Source of the DNA: Adiantum capillus-veneris
Taxonomy: Eukaryota > Streptophyta > Polypodiopsida > Polypodiales > Pteridaceae
Assembly: GCA_014529385.2 (NCBI GenBank)
Contig: CM043942.1
Coordinates: forward strand, 107,879,141 to 107,943,140
Length of the DNA stretch: 64,000 bases
Direction of reading: 5' to 3'
Shown: positions 10,744 to 21,775 of the stretch, piece by piece
How positions within the stretch are numbered: position 1 is the stretch's first letter
How the letters are laid out: every line of letters begins with the position of its first letter
Notes under the pieces: generated by a model
The model's database searches: none
Told to the model about the DNA's origin: nothing
What the model saw: the letters and a program-made list of their open reading frames with translations, nothing else
Program-made: the position numbers and the translations under genes

Positions 10744-13294
10744 TACGAAGTGGAAACAAGAAAAAGGAAAAACAAAGAGTTCTGAGCAAGATGAAAAGAA
10801 GAGTTCAGTGAAGATTGAAGAGGTGAATGTCACAGGATCTGGTTCAGACAGTGATTCTGGTATAGCAGCTGGTGACATCTTCCTTACAAACAATCTTGAT
10901 TCTGTTTTCTTGACTGCAGAGGATGGACATGCTATGAGTGATTGGATTATCGACTCAGGGGCATCTTTACATGTTTCTCCGCACAAAGAGTGGTTTACAT
11001 CATATGTGGCTACTAAAGATTATGTCAGACTTGGCAATGAGCAAGTTTGTGACATACTTGGAGTGGGAGATGTGCAGTTGAAGTTTAAGAATAGCTCTTC
11101 TTTATGGCTCAAGAATCTCAGACATGTTTCAGCAATCCGAAAGAGCTTGATTAGTACAGGGAAGTTGGATGATGCGGGTTATGTGACAGTTTTTGGGAAC
11201 GGCGCTTGGAAGATCTCCAAAGGTTCGATGACTGTAGCACATGGCAGCAAGTCAGGAACTCTGTACACTTTACATGTTTCAGAGGTTAAAAACCATGTAA
11301 TTAATGGGATTGAGCAGCCAAGTGTGTCACTGTGGCATCGTAGGTTGGGACATATGTCAAAAAGAGGAATGGAAATACTTTCTCATTATGGTTATTTGCC
11401 TGGCTTTTCATTTCAAGATTTCGAGTTTTGTGAGCATTTTGTTTATGGTAAGCAAACACAGGAACCGCACAGATCAAAGAGGAATCGTAGGGACGAATGG
11501 TTAGCTCTTGTACACAGTGATCTATGCGGACCAATGCCTAGTTTGTCACTAGGGGGAGCAGCGTACTTTTGTACATTCATAGATGACTATTCTCGCAAAG
11601 TATGGGTTTACTTCTTGAAGCACAAGGATGAGGTTCTCAAGGTCTTTAAGACATTCTTGCAGCTGGTGGAGAATCAAAGTGGTCAGAAGCTGAAGTGCTT
11701 GAGAACTGACAATGGTGGAGAGTACGTTTCCAAAGCTTTTCAAGACTTTTGTGAAGCAAAAGGGATTAAGCGGGAACTTACTGCACCATATAATCCTTCA
11801 CATAATGGGGTTGCAGAACGTATGAATAGGACCATACAAGAGAAGGTTAGAAGCATGTTGTCAAATGCTGAGTTGCCTGATGGATTTTGGGCGGAAGCAG
11901 TGGCTACAGCAGTCCATTTGATCAACAGGTCTCCTAGTAGGGTTCTGGATAAGAGTGCAGTGGCCGAGATGCTATAGATAGGCAAGGCACCTTCGTATAA
12001 GCATCTCAGAGTCTTTGGTTGTGAAGCTTATAGCCATATTCCTAAGAATTTCAGAAATAAGTTAGAACCAAAGAGCAAGAAGTGTATATTTCTTGGCTAC
12101 GGAGAATCGGGCGAGATGGGTTACCGGCTTTGGGATCCTGAGTCCAGAAAGCTTATTTGTAGCAATGATGTGCATTTCAATGAAGCCAAGTTTCACGCTA
12201 AGCCAGAGAAGACAGAGGAGATCAGAAGAGTTGTCTTCAGGGAAGATGGACCTAGTGCTAGCACATCAAGACAGCATGGTCGGGCTCAGGAACAGCCTAT
12301 AGTGGCTAGAGAGGCAGAATCAGTTGTGGTGAGACGTTCTGAGCGTGTCTCCAAACCACCTGATCGTTATGTGCCATCTCTAAATTATGTCATGCTCACA
12401 GATTGCGGAGAACCATCTTGTTACAAGGAAGCATTACAAGTGGTTGACTCGAAAAAATGGCAGTTGGCCATGCAGTCAGAGATGACAGCTCTGCATAAAA
12501 ACCAGACATGGAAGTTGGTTAAATTACCACAGGGCAAAAAGGCTCTACCTTGTAAATGGGTTTACAGGTATAAGATCACCGCTCATGATAGTCAGCCAAA
12601 GTACAAAGCAAGGCTTGTTGCCAAGGGCTTTAAGCAAGAACAAGGCATTGACTTTGATGAAGTCTTCTCTCCAGTGGTCAAGATGACTACATTGAGATGA
12701 TTTCTTGCATTGGTTTCTATATTGGATTTGGTGTTGCACCAAATGGATGTCAAGACAGCGTTCTTGCATGGTGATTTAGATGTGGAAATTTACATGCAGC
12801 AGCCAGAAGGGTTTGTTGAGAAAGGCATGGAACATTTGGTGTGCCAGTTGTTAAAGAGTCTTTATGGCTTAAAACAATCACCGAGGGCATGGTACCATAA
12901 GTTCCACCAGTTTATGCTTTCTCAAGGCTACAAACGTAGTGAGTTCGATCACTGTCTATATACAAAGAAGGCTAAGGATGGCAGTTGACTGATCCTTATT
13001 TTGTATGTGGATGACATGTTGATTGCTGGCAAACACTTGGAAGAAATTTCAGCTTTGAAGTCAAAGATGGCAAAATCGTTTGACATGAAAGACATGGGTG
13101 AGGCAAGTCATATACTTGGTATGCGCATTGAGAGAGACAGATCAAAGAAGTTGATTTGGTTATCTCAAACAGAGTATATTGACAAGGTTTTGCAACGTTT
13201 CAATATGGAGAAGGGAAAGGCATTGAGTGTTCCATTGCCACCATATGTGAAACTTAGCAAACAAGATTGTCCTGTGTCTGAGGAAGAAAAGTGA
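10744..13294 (+). pseudogene. Element A pol: protease, integrase, reverse transcriptase
   Basis: One frame runs from the zinc knuckle to 13288 with stops at 11975-11977 (TAG), 12698-12700 (TGA) and 12986-12988 (TGA). The protease active site DSGA is at 10952-10963. The integrase zinc-binding segment has lost its last Cys (CEHFVYG where relatives have CEHCVYG), so zinc binding would fail. The DDE residues are visible: Asp at about 11519, Asp at 11708 and Glu at 11816, with 35 residues between the last two. The reverse transcriptase YVDD box is at 13004-13015. The frame ends abruptly at EEEK, where about 50 codons present in element C are missing. Confidence 0.9.
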
Positions 13295-13821
13295 AAGGTA
13301 TCATGAGATACTTAAAACATACAAAGAGTATGCGCATATGCTATGGTAGTCAGGATTTGAGTGTCAGAGGATACACTGACTCAGATTATGCAGGAGACTT
13401 GGATAAGACGAGATCTACATCAGGCTATGTCTTTACATTGGCTGGAGGTGCCATATCATGGCGATCTCGATTACAAGATTGTGTTACACAGTCTACTACT
13501 GAAGCTGAGTATGTTGCAGCAAATGAGGCATGCAAAGAAGCTATTTGGCTTGGTAGATTGGTTGCAGACTTGGGAATCAAAGTAGATATGCCAGAGTTAT
13601 ATTGTGATAGTCAAAGTGCTATACAATTGGCAAAGAATCCAGTGTTCCATTCGAAGACTAAGCATATTGATGTCAAATATCACTTCATTAGGGAAGTACT
13701 TGAAGACAAGCAGATACAACTGCTGAAGATCCACACCAAGGACAATCCTGCTGATCTACTCACAAAGGGACTTCCAGGAGAGGGCTTTGTGCATTGTCGT
13801 GAGTTATTGGGCATTGGATAG
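13289..13821 (+). pseudogene. Element A RNase H domain after an internal deletion
   Basis: After the deletion junction the polyprotein resumes in another frame with VKGIMRYLKHT and reads to TAG at 13819. It includes the RNase H hallmarks GYTDSDYAGD, TTEAEY, YCDSQSAIQLAKNP and KTKHIDVKYHFIRE. RNase H removes RNA from the RNA-DNA hybrid during reverse transcription. The region missing before it corresponds to the connection segment seen in element C (the part containing SAVGSLMYAM). Confidence 0.9.
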
Positions 13822-13905
13822 ATGGCAGCCATGTAAATCTTTGTACATTTATGTTCATAGATTTACAGTTACTTAAAGTGCCACATTGGACTTTAAGTGG
13901 GAGGT

Positions 13906-14124
13906 TGTTGGGATTAAAGCCCAAGTGGCCTCTTATGCGGATATGGCCGCCCGCCCGCCTAACTCACTTACCTCTAACTCTTTGTATATACTCACATATA
14001 TACTTTGTGAATACTAAGAAATTGGGAGATAACCCTTCTAACAGTTCTCTGCGTACTGTACTGTGTAAGCTCACTGTGTGTGTGTGTGAGAGAGAGTCGA
14101 CCCACGCTCCGCTCCGCGACTTCA
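13906..14124 (+). repeat. Element A 3' LTR (219 bp)
   Basis: It starts TGTTGGG right after the polypurine tract AAGTGGGAGGT and ends CGACTTCA at 14124. It differs from the 5' LTR by two substitutions and one extra TG unit. Confidence 0.95.
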
Positions 14125-14131
14125 TATATAT

Positions 14132-14211
<80 letters not shown>

Positions 14212-14218
14212 ATATATA

Positions 14219-14299
<81 letters not shown>

Positions 14300-14335
14300 A
14301 TATATATATATGTGTGTATATATATATATATATAT
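14125..14335. repeat. Compound (TA)n microsatellite with TG interruptions
   Basis: About 210 bp of (TA)n is broken by ATAATA and TGTATGTA/TGTGTGTA blocks. Element A inserted at its left edge: only about 10 bp of TA repeat remain on the 5' side of the element. Frames through it give Tyr-Ile repeats in both strands and are not genes. Confidence 0.95.
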
Positions 14336-15477
14336 GTTGGATTAGAGATGAAAAAGAAAACAAGAAATCAAGAAAACATCAATGTAGAACACATCTTACT
14401 TGACAAACCCTTCGGCACCATTATTGATGGAGAGAGAAGAAGAGGGGAGAATTCAACTTTGATAGATACGCCAAGTCCAAAACCTTCTTTGATTCGAGTT
14501 GATCTTCCAAGGATAGCATGCAAGAATGGCTAGTCTTCCTCTAAGAGAAAGTGTAGGATTAGGCTTATGTTAATGGCTAAGTACAATTTGGCATTACTAC
14601 TCACTCCCTCATGAATTTCTCTCATCAATGGCTCGAATGCTTGAGTGGTTTTCAAGGAAGAAGAGGTCCCCTTTTATAGGTGAAGGGAACCCCCAAGGGT
14701 TTACACAAGAAGAGAAGAGCCAGTGTGAACAGAAACTGGAAAAGTTGGAAATGAGCTGTCCCCGCATGATGTGGGCAGACTGGGGTCCATTATTTTGATC
14801 ATATCTCCTCAACCGTGGCTCCAAATAAAAAAGTAAAAATATGGGCACAAACTTCAGCTCATTACCTACGACTTCCTTTTTATATGCATTTTCCAATTTG
14901 GATTGGAACCTTGTGTAAAAAATTCATCAAAATAGGGTACAGTTTTGGCATCAAAAGTCTTCTTGTGGTCCCCTTAACCTAAACTTTTATTTGATTCCAA
15001 TGGACACCTCATGCCATATGAAAGCATGGCATTGCTCCTTGACAAAGTTTCGTAATCATGCTTGCAATAATGCATTAAAATAAGTGTATCTTTGAAATCA
15101 TGCCACCTAGTGTCCCACTAGGATTTGATTCCCTCCTAGTAGCTATTTAAAAAGAACTATAAGAAAAATATAAAAAATACATAGAATATATATAGATTGG
15201 ATATTACCCTAGATATAGGATCTAGATAGGGTGTGAGATAATAATGAGATGGTAGAAAGAAAGAATCAATGCTTTTTGTCGCAAGTTAAAGAGACGGAGC
15301 TATTGACGCTTTTCCCATAGTACTTTTTGATGGTAAAGTAAGAATACGTTACCCTTGAGATAAATAATAGGATGAGATAGAAAGCATATTATTATACTTA
15401 AATATGCATATGTACATTATAGAAAATATAATTATGTATCTAAAAAGTTACAAGATAACTTTTGTAGCATGCGTTCC
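14336..15477. other. Non-coding repeat-like DNA, possibly a solo LTR on the minus strand
   Basis: No coding domain is seen. The segment starts TGTTGGATTAGAG. A minus-strand TATAAAAG lies at about 14674-14681, and TG...CA limits can be drawn at about 14336-15114, as for an LTR. I found no target duplication and no second copy in the window, so the solo-LTR reading is weak. Confidence 0.3.
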
Positions 15478-15945
15478 CACTATGTACATATCACAGCACG
15501 ACAATGTGCTCCATCATACAATGGCGTATCGGCTTCACTTTTCATATCATCATAGATAAGCCTTTCTGAACCCATGATTGTCTCGATCATTTCATCAATC
15601 TCGGGCTCAAACATTGCCTCGTTGGGAATGTGGTCTGCATGATCATCCTCTTAGCTGTCAGAGGCTACATCTTGTGGCCTCACATATGCTGCTTGACCAA
15701 AGCGCCTACGAACACGTCTATTGGGTTGCAAGATTGCTGCATGTTGGACAGCGTCAGAGTCCGACGAGTTATAATTGGCAACAAATCGATCTATAATAGA
15801 TGGATCAAACTCGCCAAATTTGCAAACGTGTTGCAAAGAACGCGTCTTGTCCATCACACAACATGTTTGCATTGATTACAAGGACATAAGATCCTTGTTG
15901 AGAGATAGGTGTTCTGGTTGGACGGCCCCACATCCGCGTCACTAC
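15478..15945 (-). pseudogene. CACTA transposase N-terminal region, fragment
   Basis: The minus strand starts MSSDADVGPSNQNTY near 15945 and has ILCPCNQCKH, a Cys pair like the zinc-binding transposase-associated domain of CACTA proteins. A frame change follows into KFGEFDPSIIDRF and then FEPEIDEMIETIMGSERL and ADTPLYDGA. That last motif resembles the acidic linker and EPLYPGC motif before the TNP2 core. The 7.9-kb CACTA remnant begins almost exactly where this ends. Stops and frame changes show it is dead. Confidence 0.5.
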
Positions 15946-16009
15946 TCATAATGAATGTAAAAACCTTATAACTTGGACATAAATTTAATCTTCTATTGGA
16001 ATCCTCTGT

Positions 16010-16012
<3 letters not shown>

Positions 16013-16091
<79 letters not shown>
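16013..16091. repeat. (TC)n microsatellite
   Basis: About 78 bp of uninterrupted TC dinucleotides. It is flanked by unique-looking DNA with no gene. Confidence 0.95.
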
Positions 16092-16095
<4 letters not shown>

Positions 16096-16659
16096 CTTGT
16101 TCACACTGTAAACTACCTCACATTCTCTAGTCATGTCCAATCCCCACACACCTCGTTCTAGAGGTGCACGGAGATCAGAACTACCGGCTTATAATCTCGT
16201 CTTTATTGGTCAATGCCTATATTTGTGGGTACGAAAAATCTACACACCCATGTCTACATGATAGTGCATGTAGTGGACAAAACCCCTTTGCCTCTTCTTT
16301 AGCTGTAGCAATTCACAGCATCTTAACATCTCTTCATAACAGATCTTTGTTTGAGGGATTACTTAGCCACATTACATGTTGGCTTCCAATCTGAGTATCA
16401 TGCCGTTGAAAGCTTTTCAACTTAAGGTCGCATCCATAGAGAGGAAGAGAGGGATCACCGTTCGCCTAACTCTAATTTTTTTCCCGTAATCCCAAAGGTA
16501 GACTTTAATATAAAAACTAAATCCAAAATCTAACCTAATTGAACATACGGTGATTCACAGCTAATTGAATATGGTTAGTGTGTGAGTTAATAGGTGTCAG
16601 ATTCTGATGGGAACATACATATTGTTGTGTAACTAGTGTTTGCTCTTTGGGCAAAGCTT

Positions 16660-17170
16660 TCATTGACATGCCCTAAAATCTAATCTAATCTTAAATCGAA
16701 CACAAAGCTAGATCTAATCTAATCTTAAATCTAACATAAACCTAAATGTAATCTAAATTAAATCTAAATCTAATTTAGCTAATCTTAAATCTTGTCTTAA
16801 TCTTAAATCTAAATCTAATCTAATTTTAAACTCAACAAAAACCTAAATCTATCCAATCTTAAATCCTAAACCTAAATGTAATCTAACTTAGCTAATCTTA
16901 AATCTTGCCCTAATTTTAAATCTAACGTAAATCTAAATCTAACTTAATTTTAAACTTAACATAAACATAAATCTAACTGTAATCTAACTTAACCTTAAAT
17001 CTAATTTAAATCTTAACCTAATCTTAAGTCTAACCTAATTTTAAATTTAGCATAAATTTTAAATATAAGTTAAATGTAATCTAACTTAATCTTAGATCTT
17101 AATCTAACCTAATTTTAATTAAATATAATTTCAAATCTACCCTAACCTTAAATCTTAATATAACATTTTA
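16660..17170. repeat. Degenerate AT-rich array built on (C)CTAATCTTAAATCTAA words
   Basis: For about 510 bp the sequence is made of short words such as CTAATC, TTAAAT, CTAAAT and CCTAAA in shifting order. It is strongly strand-asymmetric (A, T and C with almost no G). It is too irregular for an exact period by eye; 6 to 7 bp steps dominate. Confidence 0.7.
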
Positions 17171-17195
17171 TTTCCTATTTTCTCTACTTTTTTTA

Positions 17196-17197
<2 letters not shown>

Positions 17198-17260
<63 letters not shown>

Positions 17261-17297
17261 TTTATATATCTCCTCTCTCTCATTCTCTCTCTTTACT

Positions 17298-17387
<90 letters not shown>

Positions 17388-17442
17388 TCTTTGTTTATGT
17401 GTGTGTGTGTGTGTGTGTATGTGTTTTTTGTTTATGCATGTG

Positions 17443-17502
<60 letters not shown>

Positions 17503-17524
17503 GTCACAGTGTGTGTGTGTGTGG
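17198..17524. repeat. Compound microsatellite (TC)n / (TG)n cluster
   Basis: Successive arrays: (TC)n at about 17198-17257 and 17299-17354, (TG)n at about 17356-17385 and 17399-17419, (TC)n at about 17448-17500, and (GT)n at about 17508-17522, separated by short spacers with TTTGTTTATG. The paired TC/TG blocks look like a duplicated compound unit. Confidence 0.9.
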
Positions 17525-17742
17525 AAAATAGCTAAAATGCACTCCTTATCATGCGATTAAGAAACCTGTTCTCTCTAATCAAGCCTACCTAGCCACGAAG
17601 CCTCTTGGGTTTTCCAAGGACATGCCCATGCATAGCTAGATTTAAGTTCAACTAGTGAGAGCTAGTAGAAATACCAATGGACCTTAATGATGATTAAGAG
17701 ATATTAATTGATTGTAGAGCTCAAGGAGGATAAGTTAGGGAA

Positions 17743-18116
17743 CCATTCATGGTGCTAACATGCAAATGATAACTTAATCACACAATTAGATATTGAAGGA
17801 GAGTGTAGACACAAAATTGATAACTAGGTTGATCCAAAGTGAGTACAAAAAGGCTCATTATATAGAGCTAGTGTAATCATTTTATCTGGTATCATCCATG
17901 ACATTGTATAGAAGCTCTAAATCAGCTCAATCCACTTGAGAACTCATGGTTGAACTTTTAGGCTACTTTAGGGATCTCTTAACTAAGTTTAGGTGAGTCA
18001 TTACCCTCTAATAATGGAAACCTACACCCCTTAGGTATCTTTTGCACATACTACCACATGGTTCCATGCCACCTATGGAGCCCAATACACAAAACCTATT
18101 ATGCACAAGCATATGC
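17743..18116 (+). repeat. Dispersed repeat R1, copy 1 (lacks the 169-bp insertion)
   Basis: This segment is about 80% similar by eye to 47,268-47,850 over its whole length. Shared blocks include CCATTCATGGTG, GATCCAAAGTGAG, TATATAGAGCTAGTGTA and CACATGGTTCCATGCCACC. It has no coding potential that I can support. It is the empty-site reference for the insertion at 47,523-47,691. Confidence 0.8.
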
Positions 18117-18861
18117 TAAATCTCATAACCTTGGTACTTCCTTTGAGACAAACTTTGAGAATGTCGATGCATTGGGTAATATGTATGCTAAATGAGGTGT
18201 CGATCGATAAATTGGATGATGTCTATGCTAAAAATGGTGTTATAGGGACAAATTTTGAAGTCAATGGAAAGGAATGTGAGATAGGGGCCAAGGCGATGGG
18301 TTTTGGGTCCCCATCACACCCAAAATTGGTCATTTTTATGTAAACAAGCCCTAACGTTGCAATCCTAAAGTTAAAAGAAAGAAGGTTATCATTTGCCATA
18401 CCCTATTTAATTATCCAATTCAATTTAGATTCTCGAGTGAAGCTATAAGTTATAACTTTTGTGAAAGAGAGAAGGAAAAGGTCCATGATGTGATGCATTC
18501 GGAATCTTGATTGTGGATAATAAAGAACTAGTAAAGCGGCGCCGCCTCCGGCGGCGGCATGGCCCCTCTTTCCCTCACTTGGCGCCACCCCACCCCACCC
18601 CTCTCCCCATCTTCCAAGATCCTGGCCCACATCAAAGCATGTGAGAGAGGAAACATGCAAGGTGGTTGGCAAAGCAGTAGTACAATGGCAGATGTCATAG
18701 ATATGCAGTGGTATAAGGGACAGAGGTATGGTGTCTGATCACGATAGAAAGCTACATCCTCCTCTCATCCAAGCTAGATGTCACAGTGCTAGCCCTTGCA
18801 ACAATATTTCACCTCTGAGGTGCACTGGATATTGATGGTTGGATGTTGGTCAAAGGTGTTG
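18117..18861. other. No recognisable gene
   Basis: I see no domain or RNA gene. A GC-rich palindromic stretch (GCGGCGCCGCCTCCGGCGGCGGC) lies at about 18537-18560, unusual against the AT-rich surroundings. Confidence 0.5.
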
Positions 18862-18953
18862 GCTCAATGTTGCCATAGCCGCCAATGCCCTACTATGTTG
18901 TCTCCATTTGTAGCAGGTTTGAAGGCCAGACACAAAGGCACACACTGGAAGGA

Positions 18954-19038
<85 letters not shown>

Positions 19039-19097
19039 CTCAATGTTGCCATAGCCGCCAATGACCTGTTGCGTTGTCTCCGTTTATAGCAGGTTTG
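18862..19097. repeat. 60-bp direct repeats flanking a (TC)n array
   Basis: A 60-bp sequence starting GCTCAATGTTGCCATAGCC occurs at 18862-18921 and 19038-19097 with a handful of differences. Between them lie about 35 bp of unique DNA and about 80 bp of (TC)n (18956-19035). Confidence 0.85.
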
Positions 19098-20008
19098 CTG
19101 CCTTCATTCCTTGAATGCCTTGTCTTTCGTGTATACCCACCATCGGCTGCTCTGAAGAGCAGCCTTGCCCTTGCGCTTCCCCCTCTAACATTGCCACGTA
19201 GCTTGGGTGCCTCGCTATGACAACCCACATCACTGCACACCCTCTATGTGGTGTGGGGAGCACCCCTCAATGCCACCCCGTTTTGCCCAACACCCCTCAT
19301 GCATGTGCAAAGCCGAGACCCACAATCTGCCACTTTTCCATGTAGCTTGGTTGCCACGCTCTAACAACTCGTAGCATTGCACACCATTTTTCATGCAAGC
19401 TTTTGTGTACTATCGCAAGCACCCATCATCCTCACCCCATTCCACACAACTCTATCGTTTGCTTGCAACAACACTACTACTATGCCATAACTCTCCTTCG
19501 CATGCTCAAAAAACGCATGCGCCATGTGTCATCAAGAGCACCTACTCTCTATAAACCTTGGTTGTGAACCTCACCCTGTTGCTACTGATGATGATATATG
19601 GCACTTGGGAGACTCTGCCACCTCTCTCCCACGGCCACGCCTTTCGGTTGAAGGAGACGCATTGAGCATTACGATGCACAATATATAGAGCTGTCGCCTA
19701 TTTGTTGGACGATCCAGCTTGTAGCAGTCCTAGTGGTAGCCCAAGTCCCTGCAAAATCAGCTACACACCCTTCTCCCCCCTACACAACAGCTCTCCAGTC
19801 GTCTTTCTATCGATCGCCATGCGTCCACCTTTCTAATACCACCTCCCAGTAGTTGGTTGAGTTTGTCTCGACCTCGCCTATCCCATGAAACCTATCCTTG
19901 CCAACTGATGTGGACAAAGAGAAGGAGCCCATCTAGTCGTGTGACCACTCTAGGTAGACAATAGTGTTGTCAGATGCGGACCACCACTCAATGAGTGCTT
20001 AGCTTCCA

Positions 20009-20212
20009 CTACAGACACGCCTGCTGCACAGCTTGCAGGCAAACGCCCACCAACATGCTGTCCAAGCTCTTTGTGAAGGTGTTGACATGAGTATATTCAG
20101 AGCACAACGCATGATTCGACGACCCCTTGCAAGCTAGCCATGCATTGGTGGCCGTCACAAAGAGAGTACATAAAAGCAACATTGTGTGAATGTAAACTCT
20201 TGAGAGAGACAT
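20009..20212 (-). CDS. Small secreted-like reading frame, array unit 1 (doubtful gene)
   Basis: This 67-aa frame begins MSLSRVYIHTMLLLCTLFVT, which reads as a short hydrophobic signal-like segment, then ACKGSSNHALCSEYTHVN and a C-terminus with further Cys. Parts (HVNTFTKSLDS) also resemble the tail of copia RNase H (ADIFTKxL), so it may be a transposon remnant. Differences between units mostly change amino acids, so there is no sign of purifying selection. No promoter is identified. Confidence 0.2.
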   Translation of the reverse strand: MSLSRVYIHTMLLLCTLFVTATNAWLACKGSSNHALCSEYTHVNTFTKSLDSMLVGVCLQAVQQACL

Positions 20213-20363
20213 AAGCTTGTCTTTTCACGCTCAATGAACATGACCGTATTAATTCACAAAATGTCCCAACCTACCTAGAAACATGGCGCACAGTATTTTG
20301 CTACCTCTTCTCTCTTTCCACCCACAGATTCAAGTTATGTGTGTGTGTGTGCATCTTCTCTCT

Positions 20364-20455
<92 letters not shown>

Positions 20456-20661
20456 CTAGGTTACCTACCATGGTGGTAATAAAACTTTCCAATTTGTAAG
20501 TTGTAAGAGATTCTCTTTGTGACGGCCCTTATGCTTGCCAACTGATGTGGACAAAGAGAAGGAGCCCATCTAGTCGTGTGACCACTCTAGGTAGACGGGT
20601 AGTGTTTTCCGATGCGGACCACCACTCAATGAGTGCTTAGCTTCCACTACAGACATGCCTG

Positions 20662-20850
20662 CTACACAGCTTGCGGGCAAACGCCCACCAACATGCTGTC
20701 CAAGCTCTTTGTGAAGATGTTGACATGAGTATATTCAGAGCACAACGCATGATTCCACGACCCCTTGCAATCTAGCCATGCATTGGTGGCCGTCACAAAG
20801 AGAGTACATAAAAGAAACATTGTGTGAATGTAAAATCTTGAGAGAGACAT
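20662..20850 (-). CDS. Small secreted-like reading frame, array unit 2 (doubtful gene)
   Basis: This is the unit-2 counterpart of the 67-aa frame, shortened to 62 aa by a stop after GVCPQAV. It has Phe for Val and Leu at two positions and Asp for Ala before CKGSWNHALCSEY. Its presence follows from the tandem duplication and does not by itself indicate a gene. Confidence 0.15.
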   Translation of the reverse strand: MSLSRFYIHTMFLLCTLFVTATNAWLDCKGSWNHALCSEYTHVNIFTKSLDSMLVGVCPQAV

Positions 20851-21004
20851 AAGCTTGGCTTTTCACGCTCAATGAACATGACCGTATTAATTCACAAAAT
20901 GTCCCAACCTACCTAGAAACATGGCGCAGAGTATTTTGCTACCTCTTCTCTCTTTCCACCCACAGATTCAAGTTCTGTGTGTGTGTGCATCTTCTCTCTC
21001 TCTC

Positions 21005-21078
<74 letters not shown>

Positions 21079-21271
21079 CCCTAGGTTACCTACCATGGTG
21101 GTAATAAAACTTTCCAATTTGTAAGTTGTAAGAGATTCTCTTTGTGACGGCCCTTATGCTTGCCAACTGATGTGGACAAAGAGAAGGAGCCCATCTAGTC
21201 GTGTGACCACTCTAGGTAGACGGGTAGTGTTGTCCGATGCGGACCACCACTCAATGAGTGCTTAGCTTCCA

Positions 21272-21475
21272 CTACAGACATGCCTGCTGCACAGCTTGCG
21301 GGAAAACGTCCACCAACATGTTGTCCAAGCTCTTTGTGAAGATGTTGACATGAGTATATTCAGAGCACAACGCATGATTCCACGACCCCTTGCAAGCTAG
21401 CCGTGCATTGGTGGCCGTCACAAAGAGAGTACATAAAAGAAACATTGTGTGAATGTAAAATCTTGAGAGAGACAT
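21272..21475 (-). CDS. Small secreted-like reading frame, array unit 3 (doubtful gene)
   Basis: The unit-3 counterpart is 67 aa with the same hydrophobic start and Cys pattern; it has Arg for Trp after TNA and VDVFPQAV near the end, which removes one Cys. The loss of a Cys argues against a conserved secreted peptide. Confidence 0.15.
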   Translation of the reverse strand: MSLSRFYIHTMFLLCTLFVTATNARLACKGSWNHALCSEYTHVNIFTKSLDNMLVDVFPQAVQQACL

Positions 21476-21610
21476 AAGCTTGGCTTTTCACGCTCAATGA
21501 ACATGACCGTATTAATTCACAAAATGTCCCAACCTACCTAGAAACATGGCGCACAGTATTTTGCTACCTCTTCTCTCTTTCCACCCACAGATTCAAGTTC
21601 TGTGCGTGTG

Positions 21611-21694
<84 letters not shown>

Positions 21695-21775
21695 CCCTAA
21701 GTTACCTACCATGGTGGTAATAAAACTTTCCAATTTGTAAGTTGTAAGAGATTCTCTTTGTGACGGCCCTTATGC

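Larger units (their letters stand above)
8714..14124 (+). mobile_element. Ty1/copia retrotransposon A, full length with short LTRs
   Basis: Two LTRs (8714-8930 and 13906-14124) begin TGTTGGG and flank gag-PR-IN-RT-RNase H in copia order. The PBS follows the 5' LTR and a purine tract (AAGTGGGAGGT) precedes the 3' LTR. The LTRs differ by two substitutions and one 2-bp TG unit, which implies a recent insertion. The flanking 5-bp direct repeat TATAT (8709-8713 and 14125-14129) shows insertion into a TA-rich site, though in a TA repeat the exact TSD is uncertain. The coding region has a frameshift, four in-frame stops and an internal deletion, so the copy is non-autonomous. Confidence 0.95.
19897..21775. 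repeat. Three-unit tandem array, about 0.63 kb per unit
   Basis: Units start at CTTGCCAACTGATG: 19897-20533, 20534-21158 and 21159-21775. They are more than 95% alike outside the microsatellite, and most of the unit length difference comes from a (TC)n(AC)n block inside each unit (about 20358-20453, 20995-21078 and 21615-21692). Each unit ends GACGGCCCTTATGC. This is a recent local tandem amplification. Each unit also carries the same small minus-strand reading frame. Confidence 0.92.

Noticed and set aside
13992-14403. Frames of Tyr-Ile repeats on both strands
   Set aside because: A consequence of the (TA)n microsatellite.
16660-17170. CRISPR-like or exact satellite array
   Set aside because: Words are irregular with no repeat-spacer pattern, and this is plant nuclear DNA.
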